The notes: generated from the sequence alone by a model not told the origin. Positions 43,888 to 53,154 are shown, counted from the first letter of the stretch. The stretch: 64,000 bases of DNA from Streptomyces sp. NBC_01451 (GCF_036227485.1 NZ_CP109479.1:5084001-5148000); one strand, 5' to 3'. A program made the numbers and translations.

Positions 43888-44847
43888 TCACACGACCGGT
43901 GGGACGAACTGCCTCGTGGCGGTCGCGGCCAGCCGGGAGAACAGGGTGCCGGAGAAGCCGAAGAGGAGCGCGAAGGCGAGGGCCAGTGGCCGATCGGGGG
44001 CGTCCCAGGAGTTGTCGAGGAAGACCTGTCCGAGAAGGTTGAGGTCGGGGTCGGCGAGCAGGCGGACCAGCAGGAGCCCTCCCACCGCGGCGAGCGCGCC
44101 GCCGGCGGGGGCCAGTACCAGGACCCCCCACGATCTGGGGCGTTCGGGCTGCGGTCGCATGACCCCGATGACCGGCGACAGGAATCCGCCCAGGGCGCCC
44201 AGCAGCATGGTGACCTGGTGGTCGAGTGCCAGCCCCAGGGCGAGGAGCACGCCGACCCCGGTGGTGGCCAGCCAGAGAGCGATGCGCTGTTGCTCGAACT
44301 CGGCGTCGGTCGCGGCGTCTTCGCGCGCGTGGAGACGCTCGTAGGAGCCGATGAGCAGAGCGCGTGCCTCCGGTCCGGAGCCGGGAGCCGCGGCCAGCGC
44401 GGCGGCGAGGTCCTGGTCGGCCTGATGGCTGGAGGCGGCGAGTTCCAGTTGCAGGGAGCGCAGAAGTACGTCCGTCTCGGCGGTGTTCTCCAGCCGGAGC
44501 AGCCGACGTTCGGCGCTGTGCAGGACCCGCCAGGCGGAGGCGAGTTTGGACAGCGGGATGGCGACGACACCGGCGCGCGGCAGCAGCCGCCAGACCACCG
44601 TGCCGTGCTTCTCCAGATCGTCCAGGCGGCGCCCCACCGCCGCGCATGTCGCCTTCGTCGTCGGATCGAGGTCCTCGCCCGCGGCCAGGATCTCGATCCG
44701 GGCCCGGCAGTCGCGTATCCGGCCGAGCAGCGCTCGGTACCGCGGGGCGGCGATCAGGCCCCGGCTGGTGACGAAGACGACTCCCAGATAGATGGCGCAG
44801 GCCGCCGCCAGCGCCTGGTTGCCGCTCTTCGCCGCTGCGTCCAGCAC
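43888..44847 (-). CDS. Integral membrane protein linked to the caspase-like gene
   Basis: 319 residues from GTG 44847. One N-terminal helix (ALAAACAIYLGVVFVTS), a cytoplasmic mostly helical region with DPTTKATCAAVGRRLDDLEKHG and a coiled stretch (about 70-195), then four to five membrane helices (ALWLATTGVGVLLALGLAL, VTMLLGALGGFLSPVIGVM, SWGVLVLAPAGGALAAVGGLLLVRLLA, LALAFALLFGFSGTLFSRLA). No family is recognised with confidence. It lies 153 bp after the caspase-NACHT-WD40 gene on the same strand, so it could be a membrane partner or effector of that system. The spacer contains a short repeat, gtttccttcaggcg. Confidence 0.65.
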   Translation of the reverse strand: MLDAAAKSGNQALAAACAIYLGVVFVTSRGLIAAPRYRALLGRIRDCRARIEILAAGEDLDPTTKATCAAVGRRLDDLEKHGTVVWRLLPRAGVVAIPLSKLASAWRVLHSAERRLLRLENTAETDVLLRSLQLELAASSHQADQDLAAALAAAPGSGPEARALLIGSYERLHAREDAATDAEFEQQRIALWLATTGVGVLLALGLALDHQVTMLLGALGGFLSPVIGVMRPQPERPRSWGVLVLAPAGGALAAVGGLLLVRLLADPDLNLLGQVFLDNSWDAPDRPLALAFALLFGFSGTLFSRLAATATRQFVPPVV

Positions 44848-45000
44848 TCGTGTCCTTCTTTCCCTCGGCTGCCGTTTCCTTCAGGCGTCGTTTCCTTCAG
44901 GCGGTCGCTTCTCCCGGCGGTCGCTTCGCCCCCGTTATCTTCTTCGCGGTTCCGCAATGGGCCCGCTGGCCTCCGGGCCCGGCATGACTGTTCCCCCCTG

Positions 45001-48000
45001 TCAGTGGTCCGACCGGACCCCCCGGAGCGCGGGCAGGTTGATGATCACCAGGCCCTCCGTGCAGGCGATCGCCAGTCGGCCGTCGGCAACGGAGAGCCCC
45101 CGCACCGCCACGCCGACGGGGACCACCGGGGAAGGCGCCGGGCCCAGCGGGTCCCAGACGCGGAGATTGCCGTCCCGGCTGCCGCTGATCAACCGGGGAC
45201 CCTCGGGGCCGTCGCCCGCCCAGGTGACCGCCGTGACGGGCAGGGCATGCCCCCGCAGGAGGTGTTCCTCGGCACCGGTGGCCGGGTCCACGGCCCGGAC
45301 GGTCCCGTCCCTGCCACCGACGGCGATCAGGCTTCGGCCCTTCACCTCGAACACGCTGAGCGACTCGGCCACGGCGGGGAGCCGGAAGGGACCGGCCCGC
45401 AGGGTCCTGCTGCTCGTGTCCCACACGCGCAGCATCCGGCCCCGGTCCGCCGTGACGAGCATGACCTTCTTGCCGACCGCTTCCCGGAACCACGTCATGG
45501 CCGTGACGGGTCTGTCGTGGTCGGGGCTCAGCTCGGGGCGCAGGACGTTGTGGCTCACGGCGTTCCACAGTCTGACCTTGCGTCCGTACGCACCGGCCAG
45601 CAGGGCCTGTCTCTTGCCCGAGCCCGGGAGGGAGACCAGCGCGGTCAGGCCGAGCTTGGCCTTGATGCGGGCGGGTCCGCCGCGCGCGGCGGGGTCCGGG
45701 TTCCAGACGTAGATGTTCCCGTCGGCGCACGCGGTGGCGAGCGACTGGATCTGGCCGCCCGGCACCGCCGTCACGGATCGGACCCCGCGAGGGTGCTCCA
45801 GGATTCCCGACGGCCCGGAACCGGCCGGGTTCCACAGCCGGGCGGTCTTGTCGCCGGAGGCCGTCGCGAAGCCGACCCTGTTCCTTTCCGACCGGTACCA
45901 GGTCACCGCGTGGACGGAACCCCGGTGCCGCTGCGTGCTGTCGTACCGGACCGCGGGGTGGACGGGATCCCAGGTCTTCACCCGGCCGTCCTGGCCGGCC
46001 GTGGCGAGCATCGTCCGATGCTCGGGGCCGGTGAACACGCGCAGGGCGCGAATCCCGTTGCGGTGTCCCGTGGTCCACGGGTTCCCGACCTGTCCCGCCG
46101 TGTGGGGGTCCCACAGGCGCAGGGTGTTGTCGTCGCCCACCGAGGCCAGCATGGTCCGGTCGTCCGGCCCGGCGAACACCGCGAGGTCGTTGACCCGCCC
46201 GGTGTGCCCGGTGAGATCCGGCCGGGTCCGGCGGCCCGTGGCCGGATCCCAGATCCGTACGGTCCCGTCCTCACCGCACGAGGCGAGCAACGGCCGGCCA
46301 CCGGGGCCCGTGAAGTCCCTGACCGTCGAGATGCGACGGTGGCCCGTGGGCCACTCGCGCAGGAGCTTGCCCGCCGGGTCCGCGAAGGGGTCCCAGACCC
46401 GTATGTGATCCGGGTGCGCGGTGACCAGCAGGGTTCGCCGGCCCGGCCCCTTTCCTGGCGGCCCCGGCACCGGTCCCGGTGCGGCCGGCTCGGTGTACGT
46501 CGTCATCGCTCGTACCCAGCGCCGTTCCTGCGACCCCTGGTAGCGGGAACGGCCCGCCCGCTGCGGCTCGGACACCGTGCTGAGCATCCGAAGGGGCTCC
46601 CGGGCCTCGGGGTCCCAGGGGTCCCAGAGGCGTACGACGCCGTCGTCGCCGCCGGAGGCCAGCAGTGTCCGTCCGCCATGGGCCAGGGCGGTCATCGAGC
46701 GGACACCGCCCGGGTGTTCGAGCGGGGGCAGTACCTTGGCGTGCAGTCCCCGGACATGCCACAGACGGATCTCGTCCCCGCGTCCGCCGACGGCCAGCAG
46801 GGTCTGCCCGCCCGGTCCGGTGAGCGGCAGGACGGCCCGTACCTCCTTGACCCGGGGGCCCGGCAGCAGGTGGACGCGTTCCCCGGTGGGTCCCCAGACG
46901 CGTACGGCGCCCTGCGTGTCCCCGGCGGCCAGCAGATCGACGCCGCTGCGGTGGGGGTACGCGGCCAGCGCGTTGAGCCCCGTACGGGCGCGGCCCTCCA
47001 TCGTGGTGTGCGGATCCTGCCGCCGCAGCCAGGCCCGGTGCACGGTCCACGCCTGCGGGTCGAGGGCCGGGGGGCGGGGCTCCGGGAACTCGACGGTCCC
47101 GGCCTGCCGGGCCATGGAGATCTCCCGGATGCCCCGTCGGTCACGGGGGTGCGCGTGCACCAGTTGGTGCCGCGCGCCGATGACGCCGGTGATCTCCTCG
47201 GGCGCGTCGTCACTGCCCAGGAGACCGCGCACCGCGTCGGTACCGAGCGCCCGCGCGTCCAGCCGGTCCAGTACGTCGGTACGTCCCGCCAGCAGACGCC
47301 AGCCCTCCATGCCTGCCGCGACGGCATGGCCGGACAGGTACCGGGACAGGTAGGGGTGCAGCGGCTCGCCGGACCCGGCCGGAACCCCGGCCAGCAGGGC
47401 ACGGACGATCCGCGCGTGCCCCGCACGGACCGACGCACCGCCGTCCTCGCTGAGGAAGTGCTCCCGGAAGGTGTTGTGGGCCAGCCGGTACACGGTCACG
47501 CCGTGGTCGTCGTCGAGGCTGACATACGGGGCGGCCGTCCGGGCGAAGACCTTCAACTCCGCCCGGTTCGGCGCCGGTCCACCGGTGAGCGCCGCGACCA
47601 CGGTGGCCCAGACGTCGCCCGTGGGCGGCAGGCCCGCGCCCTGGGCGTAGGCCAGTGCGCGCAGCATGTCCTGGTGGGCGGGTACCGCGTCCCGCAGGCG
47701 CTCGACGGCCGCGGCGAACAGCTGCCGGGGGTCCGCCTCGCCCAGCAGCCGTTCCAGCCGCGCCAGTTGTTCCGGTCGTGCCGGTTGTTCCGTCCGCTGT
47801 TCCGGCTGCTGTTCGGTCTCCCGCGTGGCGTTTCCGGCGGTGAGCCCGTGCCGGTGGGCGAGGATCTCGTGGACCGCGAGGCGAGCGACGAGGAAACTCC
47901 AGTCGCTCCGCAGGATCGTCGCGCTGATCTCGCCGCCGAGACCGGGCGGGTCCTCACCGGGGGCTGCCGCCAGCCGGTCCTTGACATACCCCTCGACGTA

Positions 48001-49491
48001 TTCGCGTTCCGCGGTGAGTGTGACCACCTTGCCGTGGCCGGCGTCCGGAGACCCGCCGCCGGAGGACGGGGACGTGGACGCGGACTTGGGCGGGGACTCG
48101 ACGCCGAGGGCCTCCAGGATGTCGGGGGCGGACGCCCCTGCCGGGCCCAGGTCCTCCTCCGCGGTCGACGGCCGGGTCCCGACGAGCAGGCGTACGCCGG
48201 GCAGGGCGGCGAGTTCCCGCAGCACACCGTCGGCCAGGGACAGCGGGTCCTGTGCCTCGTCCAGTCCGTCCAGCAGCAGGGTGAGCTCACGCCGACCGGT
48301 TCGTACCCGCTTCATGAGCCACTGCGCGGGCCGGCGCAGGTCACGAGGGGACGGGGACCCGCCCAGCCGGCAGGCGTCGGCGATCGCCGTCACGGCGGCG
48401 GCTGTGCTCAGGTTGCGCAGCGTGAGCGCCGCGGTGAAGACGTTGTCCTCGGGGCGCTTGTCCGCCGGGGCGCCGACGATCAGACGGGCGGTGTCCAGCG
48501 CCTCGCGCAGTGCGGGCTGGGACTGCACCAACAGGTGCCCGAGGAAGGCCGATTTGCCCGCGCCGGGCTGTCCGGTGACGACGAGCATGCCCTGGCTGTT
48601 CTCCCGCAACCAGGCCACGACCTCACGCTGTTCGTGGTGGTGGCCCCTGAAGTGCCATGTCACGTCGCCGTATTGGGCGTCGCGGGCGTGCTGCGCCCGC
48701 TCGGTGAACGCCTTGAGCCGGTCCGGAGCGAGCCCGCGCAGCGCCGCGTCGAGTTCGTCCATCATGTCGAGGGGCCCGCGCACCGGCAGCCAGGGACCAC
48801 GGCGGACGAGCAGCGCCTTCCTGGTCAGCGGCGACGGTTCCGTGTAGTCGCTCCCCGGCAGGAGTTCCTTCAGCGACGCCGCGAGGTCCCGTATGTGGAT
48901 CTCCTTGCCGCGGAGGTCGAACTCCAGCGCCTGCCCCAGCGCGGTACCGAATCTCCCGAGGCGGGTCCGGCCGTCGCCCGACACGCCGAACAGCAGCACG
49001 CCGTGCGTGTTCGGGGTCGTCCGGGCCGTCGGGTCCGGCAGTTCTCCACCGGTCTGCTTGACGAACTTCGTGGAGTGGCAGGTGTCGATGACCGCGAAGG
49101 TCCAGAAATCCCGGGCGGGTTCGTGCCCGCGGGCGCGCAGGGCTTGGACCAGGTCGAAGGGCCGCATGAAGGCGGCCCTGTCCCTGGTCAGCAGACGGGG
49201 GCCGTTGGCCTGCTCGCCGTGGCCGATCCAGTACAGGACCGTGTCGCGGCCGTCCCGGTTCTCGGACCAGTCCTCCAGGCGCTCGGACACCGCCGCCATG
49301 CCACGATGCTCCATGGCCACGTCCCAGTCGTCGCCCTCCACGCCGAGCCCGCCGAACAGCTTCTGGACCCGGGCGAGTTCGTCCTTCACCTCCGGGAGGT
49401 TCGTGAAGCTCTCCCGCGTGTACTCGCCGATCGCGAAGGAGAGCATGCCGGGCTGCGGCTGCGGCTGAGGTGGCTGCGGCGCCTCAGTCAT
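45001..49491 (-). CDS. Caspase-like protease fused to NACHT-type NTPase and WD40 propellers
   Basis: 1496 residues from ATG 49491, which overlaps the lipase stop by 8 bp. Residues 15-235 are a caspase/metacaspase-like peptidase domain: His91 in LYWIGHGEQ and Cys138 in FAVIDTCHSTKF form the expected dyad. Residues 280-480 are a P-loop NTPase of NACHT/STAND type, with Walker A GQPGAGKS at 307-314 and Walker B LTLLLDGLDEA at 403-413. A helical region follows. From about residue 870 to the end are 13-14 WD40 repeats (VRVW, IRLW, VRLW, IRVW, VRIW, LRLW, VKTW, ARLW and so on), enough for two propellers. This is the layout of an apoptosis-like conflict switch: the propellers sense a trigger, the NTPase oligomerises and the protease is activated. 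Target unknown. Confidence 0.88.
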   Translation of the reverse strand: MTEAPQPPQPQPQPGMLSFAIGEYTRESFTNLPEVKDELARVQKLFGGLGVEGDDWDVAMEHRGMAAVSERLEDWSENRDGRDTVLYWIGHGEQANGPRLLTRDRAAFMRPFDLVQALRARGHEPARDFWTFAVIDTCHSTKFVKQTGGELPDPTARTTPNTHGVLLFGVSGDGRTRLGRFGTALGQALEFDLRGKEIHIRDLAASLKELLPGSDYTEPSPLTRKALLVRRGPWLPVRGPLDMMDELDAALRGLAPDRLKAFTERAQHARDAQYGDVTWHFRGHHHEQREVVAWLRENSQGMLVVTGQPGAGKSAFLGHLLVQSQPALREALDTARLIVGAPADKRPEDNVFTAALTLRNLSTAAAVTAIADACRLGGSPSPRDLRRPAQWLMKRVRTGRRELTLLLDGLDEAQDPLSLADGVLRELAALPGVRLLVGTRPSTAEEDLGPAGASAPDILEALGVESPPKSASTSPSSGGGSPDAGHGKVVTLTAEREYVEGYVKDRLAAAPGEDPPGLGGEISATILRSDWSFLVARLAVHEILAHRHGLTAGNATRETEQQPEQRTEQPARPEQLARLERLLGEADPRQLFAAAVERLRDAVPAHQDMLRALAYAQGAGLPPTGDVWATVVAALTGGPAPNRAELKVFARTAAPYVSLDDDHGVTVYRLAHNTFREHFLSEDGGASVRAGHARIVRALLAGVPAGSGEPLHPYLSRYLSGHAVAAGMEGWRLLAGRTDVLDRLDARALGTDAVRGLLGSDDAPEEITGVIGARHQLVHAHPRDRRGIREISMARQAGTVEFPEPRPPALDPQAWTVHRAWLRRQDPHTTMEGRARTGLNALAAYPHRSGVDLLAAGDTQGAVRVWGPTGERVHLLPGPRVKEVRAVLPLTGPGGQTLLAVGGRGDEIRLWHVRGLHAKVLPPLEHPGGVRSMTALAHGGRTLLASGGDDGVVRLWDPWDPEAREPLRMLSTVSEPQRAGRSRYQGSQERRWVRAMTTYTEPAAPGPVPGPPGKGPGRRTLLVTAHPDHIRVWDPFADPAGKLLREWPTGHRRISTVRDFTGPGGRPLLASCGEDGTVRIWDPATGRRTRPDLTGHTGRVNDLAVFAGPDDRTMLASVGDDNTLRLWDPHTAGQVGNPWTTGHRNGIRALRVFTGPEHRTMLATAGQDGRVKTWDPVHPAVRYDSTQRHRGSVHAVTWYRSERNRVGFATASGDKTARLWNPAGSGPSGILEHPRGVRSVTAVPGGQIQSLATACADGNIYVWNPDPAARGGPARIKAKLGLTALVSLPGSGKRQALLAGAYGRKVRLWNAVSHNVLRPELSPDHDRPVTAMTWFREAVGKKVMLVTADRGRMLRVWDTSSRTLRAGPFRLPAVAESLSVFEVKGRSLIAVGGRDGTVRAVDPATGAEEHLLRGHALPVTAVTWAGDGPEGPRLISGSRDGNLRVWDPLGPAPSPVVPVGVAVRGLSVADGRLAIACTEGLVIINLPALRGVRSDH

Positions 49492-50980
49492 CGAGCCGGG
49501 GGTCGATCGCGAGGACGAGCTGACTGATCGGTGCCCCTCCACCGGGGGGCTGGAATGTCACGCGGTGCAGTCCGGGCCGGTCCAGCGTGATGGGCGCGCG
49601 CAGTTCGCCGTCACGTGACTGGAGCCAGAACCGCTGTTTCCACGCGGTACGTGCTCCGACCGCCTCGACGTCGCAGAAGGCCGAGTGGGCCGGGACGTCC
49701 TCTCCCACGACGACCGCGGTCCATTCCTCGTCGGGGACGACGGCACCGTCCGGGGTGTCGAGCCCGAACGGCTTCTCGTCGTCGCCGCCGAGATAGGGCT
49801 TGTTGGTGCTGAGATCGCCTTCCCGCACGACCTCCGCCACCCAGCTGACGACCTCGTCGGCGCTGCCCAGATCGGAATGGGACTGGATCGGCTGGCCCGC
49901 CGGACGCACCTTCGGCACCTTCGCGGAGCAGATCGGGACCGTGCCGTCGCCCCACTCGTTCACGGCCGGGCCCTTCGCCCGCGGCGTGGTGAAGAGCTGT
50001 TCGACGACACCGTCCTCGACGCGCAGGCTCTGCACGGTCGGCTGGGCGGAGCCGACCAGCAGTTGATGGTCGTCGGAGAGGAGGGGCCGGTCCGACAGCG
50101 GGAGCTGCCGCTCCTCCCACGCCTTGGCCTGCGCCGGACAGCCACCGAGCCGGACGACGTCCTCGGCGGTGAGACGGCGTGCGGTGTCTCCCTCGACCAG
50201 GCATCGGTAGGTGGGCAGCAGGTCGTAGATCCCGGGGAGGGTGACCGCGAGGGCACGCAGACCGTCGTCGGCGTCGCGTCCGAACGCCGCCGAGGCCGGA
50301 CGCCTGGCGGGCAGCAACGGGATGCCCAGGCTGGACGTCAGCCGTCCGGAGTTGAGGAGGGCCGCGGCTTTCGGGGTACCGTAGAACGGCGTTCCCAGGG
50401 TGACGCAGGCCCGGACGAGGGCTGCCATGTCGGGGTCCAGCAGCAGATGGCGTACCAGCAGCCCGCCCATGGAGTGCGCCACCAGGACGAGCTTCGCCGG
50501 CTCCTGCTCCGTAGGGTGCAGGCGCATGGCCCTGTCGTGGGCCTCGCTCGCCCGCCACCTCTCCAGGTGCGCCCGCGCGTCCTCGGCGAGCAGACCCGCG
50601 TTGTGGGCCACGGGAAGCCGCCAGTCGTACGGGAACTCCCGCACGGCTCGCTCGTCCGCGACGGCGCCGAGGATCGCGTGTCCGAGGTTGCCGTAGCGTT
50701 CGACACCGCGGAAGAGGGGTAACCAGGTCGCGAAATCGAGGAGTTTGGTGGCCTTGACGCGACCGTAGTGGCCCTCTTGTTCCTCCGGTGTGAGCTGGAG
50801 CCGGCGCAGGGCGGACCCACTGAACCAGGACCTGGCGACAGTGGTGTCCCCCCAGATCCGGGTGCCGGGCGCGTCGCTTTCCTCCAGCACGCTGCCCATG
50901 ATCCCGGGAACGATGACGACGGCGTCGTGAGTGCGGTATCCGAGTCGCGGATTACCCCTGATGCCCGACATGACACTCAT
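49484..50980 (-). CDS. LCAT-like alpha/beta-hydrolase (lipase/acyltransferase)
   Basis: 498 residues from ATG 50980 (ATG 50971 is also possible; no strong ribosome site). The start AVVIVPGIMGSVLEE and the nucleophile elbow LVLVAHSMGGLLVRHLL (Ser170) match the lecithin:cholesterol acyltransferase family. The oxyanion and lid regions fit FPYDWRLPV and TLGTPFYGTPKAA, and NEWGDGTVPICSA supplies the likely Asp region. The final 110 residues form a separate beta-rich domain (TWKQRFWLQSRDGELRAPITLDRPGLHRVTFQP). No signal peptide is seen, so it probably acts inside the cell, perhaps on the cell's own membrane lipids. It is first in the operon and its end overlaps the caspase-like gene, which implies joint function. 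Confidence 0.8.
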   Translation of the reverse strand: MSVMSGIRGNPRLGYRTHDAVVIVPGIMGSVLEESDAPGTRIWGDTTVARSWFSGSALRRLQLTPEEQEGHYGRVKATKLLDFATWLPLFRGVERYGNLGHAILGAVADERAVREFPYDWRLPVAHNAGLLAEDARAHLERWRASEAHDRAMRLHPTEQEPAKLVLVAHSMGGLLVRHLLLDPDMAALVRACVTLGTPFYGTPKAAALLNSGRLTSSLGIPLLPARRPASAAFGRDADDGLRALAVTLPGIYDLLPTYRCLVEGDTARRLTAEDVVRLGGCPAQAKAWEERQLPLSDRPLLSDDHQLLVGSAQPTVQSLRVEDGVVEQLFTTPRAKGPAVNEWGDGTVPICSAKVPKVRPAGQPIQSHSDLGSADEVVSWVAEVVREGDLSTNKPYLGGDDEKPFGLDTPDGAVVPDEEWTAVVVGEDVPAHSAFCDVEAVGARTAWKQRFWLQSRDGELRAPITLDRPGLHRVTFQPPGGGAPISQLVLAIDPRLDD

Positions 50981-51036
50981 GACGGCAGACGATAACCGGC
51001 ATTGCGGCATCTTGAGCCTTGTTGATCGGATCGTAG

Positions 51037-51120
51037 GCAGACGGCAGACGGCAGACGGCAGACGGCAGACGGCAGACGGCAGACGGCAGACGGCAGACGG
51101 CAGACGGCAGACGGCAGACG
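51037..51120. repeat. Twelve perfect tandem copies of gcagacg (7 bp)
   Basis: 84 bp of exact heptamer repeats lie between the lipase start and the aminotransferase fragment. The unit is not a multiple of three and there is no spacer structure, so it is neither a coding repeat nor CRISPR. Confidence 0.97.
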
Positions 51121-51164
51121 GCAGCTGCCCCTCGCCGATCAGCCCGCCAGGACCGCAGGCCATC

Positions 51165-51345
51165 GCCCAACAGGTCCCGCTCGACCCGCATGTCCTCGCG
51201 GAACGCCTCGAAGTACGTGTCGGGCAGCGCCAGGGCCTCCGCGACCGCGTACTGGGAGGGGCCGGACGCCATATACGTCAGGAACTGCTTCGCCGAGCGG
51301 ACCGCCGTCACCAGGTCCGGGGTGGATGTGACCCCGGCCGACACC
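51165..51345 (-). pseudogene. Internal fragment of the aminotransferase gene
   Basis: About 170 bp are nearly identical to 52098-52268 inside the intact aminotransferase gene, encoding VTSTPDLVTAVRSAKQFLTY through PDTYFEAFREDMRV. Only a few substitutions separate them. Both ends of the fragment stop abruptly. It is a direct-repeat scar, 0.93 kb from the parent segment, not a gene. Confidence 0.9.
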
Positions 51346-51435
51346 TCGTTCGCACACCTATCTTGTGTGCGGTGGGGCAGGTTCGATAGGGCGTGCGCCT
51401 TCTGCCCCGCGCCCGTCCTGTCAGTTTTCGTAGTG

Positions 51436-51681
51436 CTAGCGGCACTGTGTGATCAGGACGCCGTCCTCGGTGGCCTTGTGGATCAGTCGGTGCTCGTCGT
51501 TGATGCGACGCGACCAATAGCCCTGGAATCCGGGCTTGAGCGGTTCCGGTTTGCCGATCCCCTCGTTGCCGTTCCGGGCGATGTACCCGATGAGTGTGTC
51601 GATGCGCTTCAGGATCTTCCGGTCCTGAAGTTGCCACCACAGGTAGTCCTCCCAGGCACGGGAGGAGAAGGCGATCTTCAA
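51436..51681 (-). pseudogene. YoeB-type toxin with nonsense mutation before the catalytic C-terminus
   Basis: From TTG 51681 (GAGGA 7 nt upstream) the product is 81 residues of the YoeB mRNA-interferase family: SSRAWEDYLWWQLQDRKILKRIDTLIGYI, GKPEPLKPGFQGYWSRRINDEHRLIHKATEDGVLITQCR. YoeB proteins end in CRYHY, where the last His and Tyr are part of the catalytic site. Here the codon after Arg is TAG and is followed by CAC TAC (His-Tyr), so the Tyr codon has become a stop and the His-Tyr pair is lost. The toxin is thus probably inactive, consistent with the truncated antitoxin upstream. Confidence 0.85.
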
Positions 51682-51691
51682 CTCGGGGTCC

Positions 51692-51832
51692 TCATGCGTC
51701 GGTCGTCAGCTCGCGCACGGTGCCGCCGTCGTTCTCCAGTTCGTCGATGGACGCGAGCGGGCGCCGGGCGTTCGCGGGGCTCCGCAGCAGGTATGCCGTC
51801 TCCTTCAGCGACTCGTAGTCCTCAAGGGAGAG
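51692..51832 (-). pseudogene. C-terminal remnant of a YefM/Phd-type antitoxin gene
   Basis: In the frame that follows directly after the aminotransferase stop, 46 codons read [24 protein letters not shown]...ELTTDA and then stop, 10 nt before the toxin start. YefM antitoxins have this segment at their C-terminal half; the N-terminal DNA-binding half (MxxxxYSEAR...) is missing. The join to the aminotransferase gene is exact. Confidence 0.82.
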
Positions 51833-53017
51833 TCAGCCCGCGAATGCCTTGCGTAGCCGTTCCGTCGCGTCCGCCAGTACCTCGGTCCGCTTGCAGAACG
51901 CGAACCGCACGAAGGGCGCGCCCTCCTCGCGGTGGTCGTAGAAGACCGCGTTCGGGATCGCGACCACACCGGCCCGTTCCGGCAGGGCGCGGCAGAAGGC
52001 GAAGCCGTCCGTTTCGCCGAGGGGGCGGATGTCGGTGGTGATGAAGTACGTGCCCGAGGGCCGGAACACCTTGAAGCCCGCCTCCGTCAGGCCCGCAGAC
52101 AACAGGTCCCGCTTGACCCGCATGTCCTCGCGGAACGCCTCGAAGTACGTGTCGGGCAGCGCCAGGGCCTCCGCGACCGCGTACTGGAAGGGGCCGGACG
52201 CCACGTACGTCAGGAACTGCTTCGCCGAGCGGACCGCCGTCACCAGGTCCGGGGTGGATGTGACCCAGCCCACTTTCCATCCGGTGAACGAAAACGTCTT
52301 CCCGGCGCTCCCGATAGAGACCGTTCGTTCGCGCATCCCGGGGAAGGAGGCCAGCGGCAGATGGCCGGCGTCGTCGAAGACCAGGTGTTCGTACACCTCG
52401 TCGGTGACCACCAGCAGGTCGCGTTCCACGGCGAGCTGTGCGACGGCGGTCAGTTCCTCGCGGGTCAGGACGGTGCCCGTCGGGTTGTGCGGGGTGTTGA
52501 TCAGGAGCAGGCGGGTGCGGGGGGTCACCGCCGCTCGAAGCTCGTCCAGGTCGAGGCGGAACGAGCCCTCGTGGGGGCGCAGTGTGACCGGTACGCGCGT
52601 GCCGCCCGCCATCGCGATGCACGCCGCGTAGGAGTCGTAGTAGGGCTCCAGGGCGATCACCTCGTCGCCGGGCTCCACCAGGGCCAGCAGGGTCGCCGCG
52701 ATGGCCTCCGTCGCGCCCGCCGTCACCAGGACCTCGCGGTCGGGGTCGTACGACAGGCCGTACCGGCGTTCCTGGTGCGCCGTGACGGCCGTGCGCAGCT
52801 CGGGGACGCCCGGACCCGGCGGGTACTGGTTGCCGCGGCCGTCGCGCAGCGCCCGTACGGCCGCCTCGCGGATCTCCTCGGGGCCGTCGGTGTCCGGGAA
52901 ACCCTGGCCGAGGTTGATCGAGCCGGTGGCGACGGCGAGTGCCGACATCTCGGCGAAGATCGTCGTCCCGAACTCGGCGAGCCGGCGATTGAGGAAGGGG
53001 CGTGCGCTGCTGGTCAT
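51833..53017 (-). CDS. PLP-dependent class I/II aminotransferase (DapC/kynurenine aminotransferase-like)
   Basis: 394 residues from ATG 53017 (AGGA 8 nt upstream; ATG 53026 is in frame). Fold type I landmarks: INLGQGFPDTDGPEEI, NQYPPGPGVPELRTAV, EVLVTAGATEAIAATLLAL, LLLINTPHNPTGTVL, VVTDEVYEHLVFDD and the PLP-lysine region SIGSAGKTFSFTGWKVGWV. Closest well-known relatives are actinobacterial N-succinyl-diaminopimelate aminotransferase (DapC) and kynurenine/glutamine aminotransferases, so a role in lysine/diaminopimelate synthesis is likely but not proven. The last four codons may have been created at the junction with the antitoxin remnant. Confidence 0.88.
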   Translation of the reverse strand: MTSSARPFLNRRLAEFGTTIFAEMSALAVATGSINLGQGFPDTDGPEEIREAAVRALRDGRGNQYPPGPGVPELRTAVTAHQERRYGLSYDPDREVLVTAGATEAIAATLLALVEPGDEVIALEPYYDSYAACIAMAGGTRVPVTLRPHEGSFRLDLDELRAAVTPRTRLLLINTPHNPTGTVLTREELTAVAQLAVERDLLVVTDEVYEHLVFDDAGHLPLASFPGMRERTVSIGSAGKTFSFTGWKVGWVTSTPDLVTAVRSAKQFLTYVASGPFQYAVAEALALPDTYFEAFREDMRVKRDLLSAGLTEAGFKVFRPSGTYFITTDIRPLGETDGFAFCRALPERAGVVAIPNAVFYDHREEGAPFVRFAFCKRTEVLADATERLRKAFAG

Positions 53018-53154
53018 GGTCGTCATCCTGCGCCGAAGCTCTGGACTTCCTCAACTCTGCTTTGGCAGGTGAGACGAGCGGGCATCCCCCCGTCACGCAA
53101 GACGGCGAGGCGCCCACGGGGGCCGCCTCGGGGGAACGAAAGGAGGGTGACGTC

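Noticed and set aside
43783..49527. Open frame of 1914 codons on the + strand
   Set aside because: It lies fully antisense to the caspase-NACHT-WD40 gene. Its composition is a Gly/Arg/Pro/Gln-rich shadow of codon bias, with no domain or ribosome site.
51037..51120. CRISPR array
   Set aside because: The repeat unit is 7 bp with no spacers and no cas genes are present.
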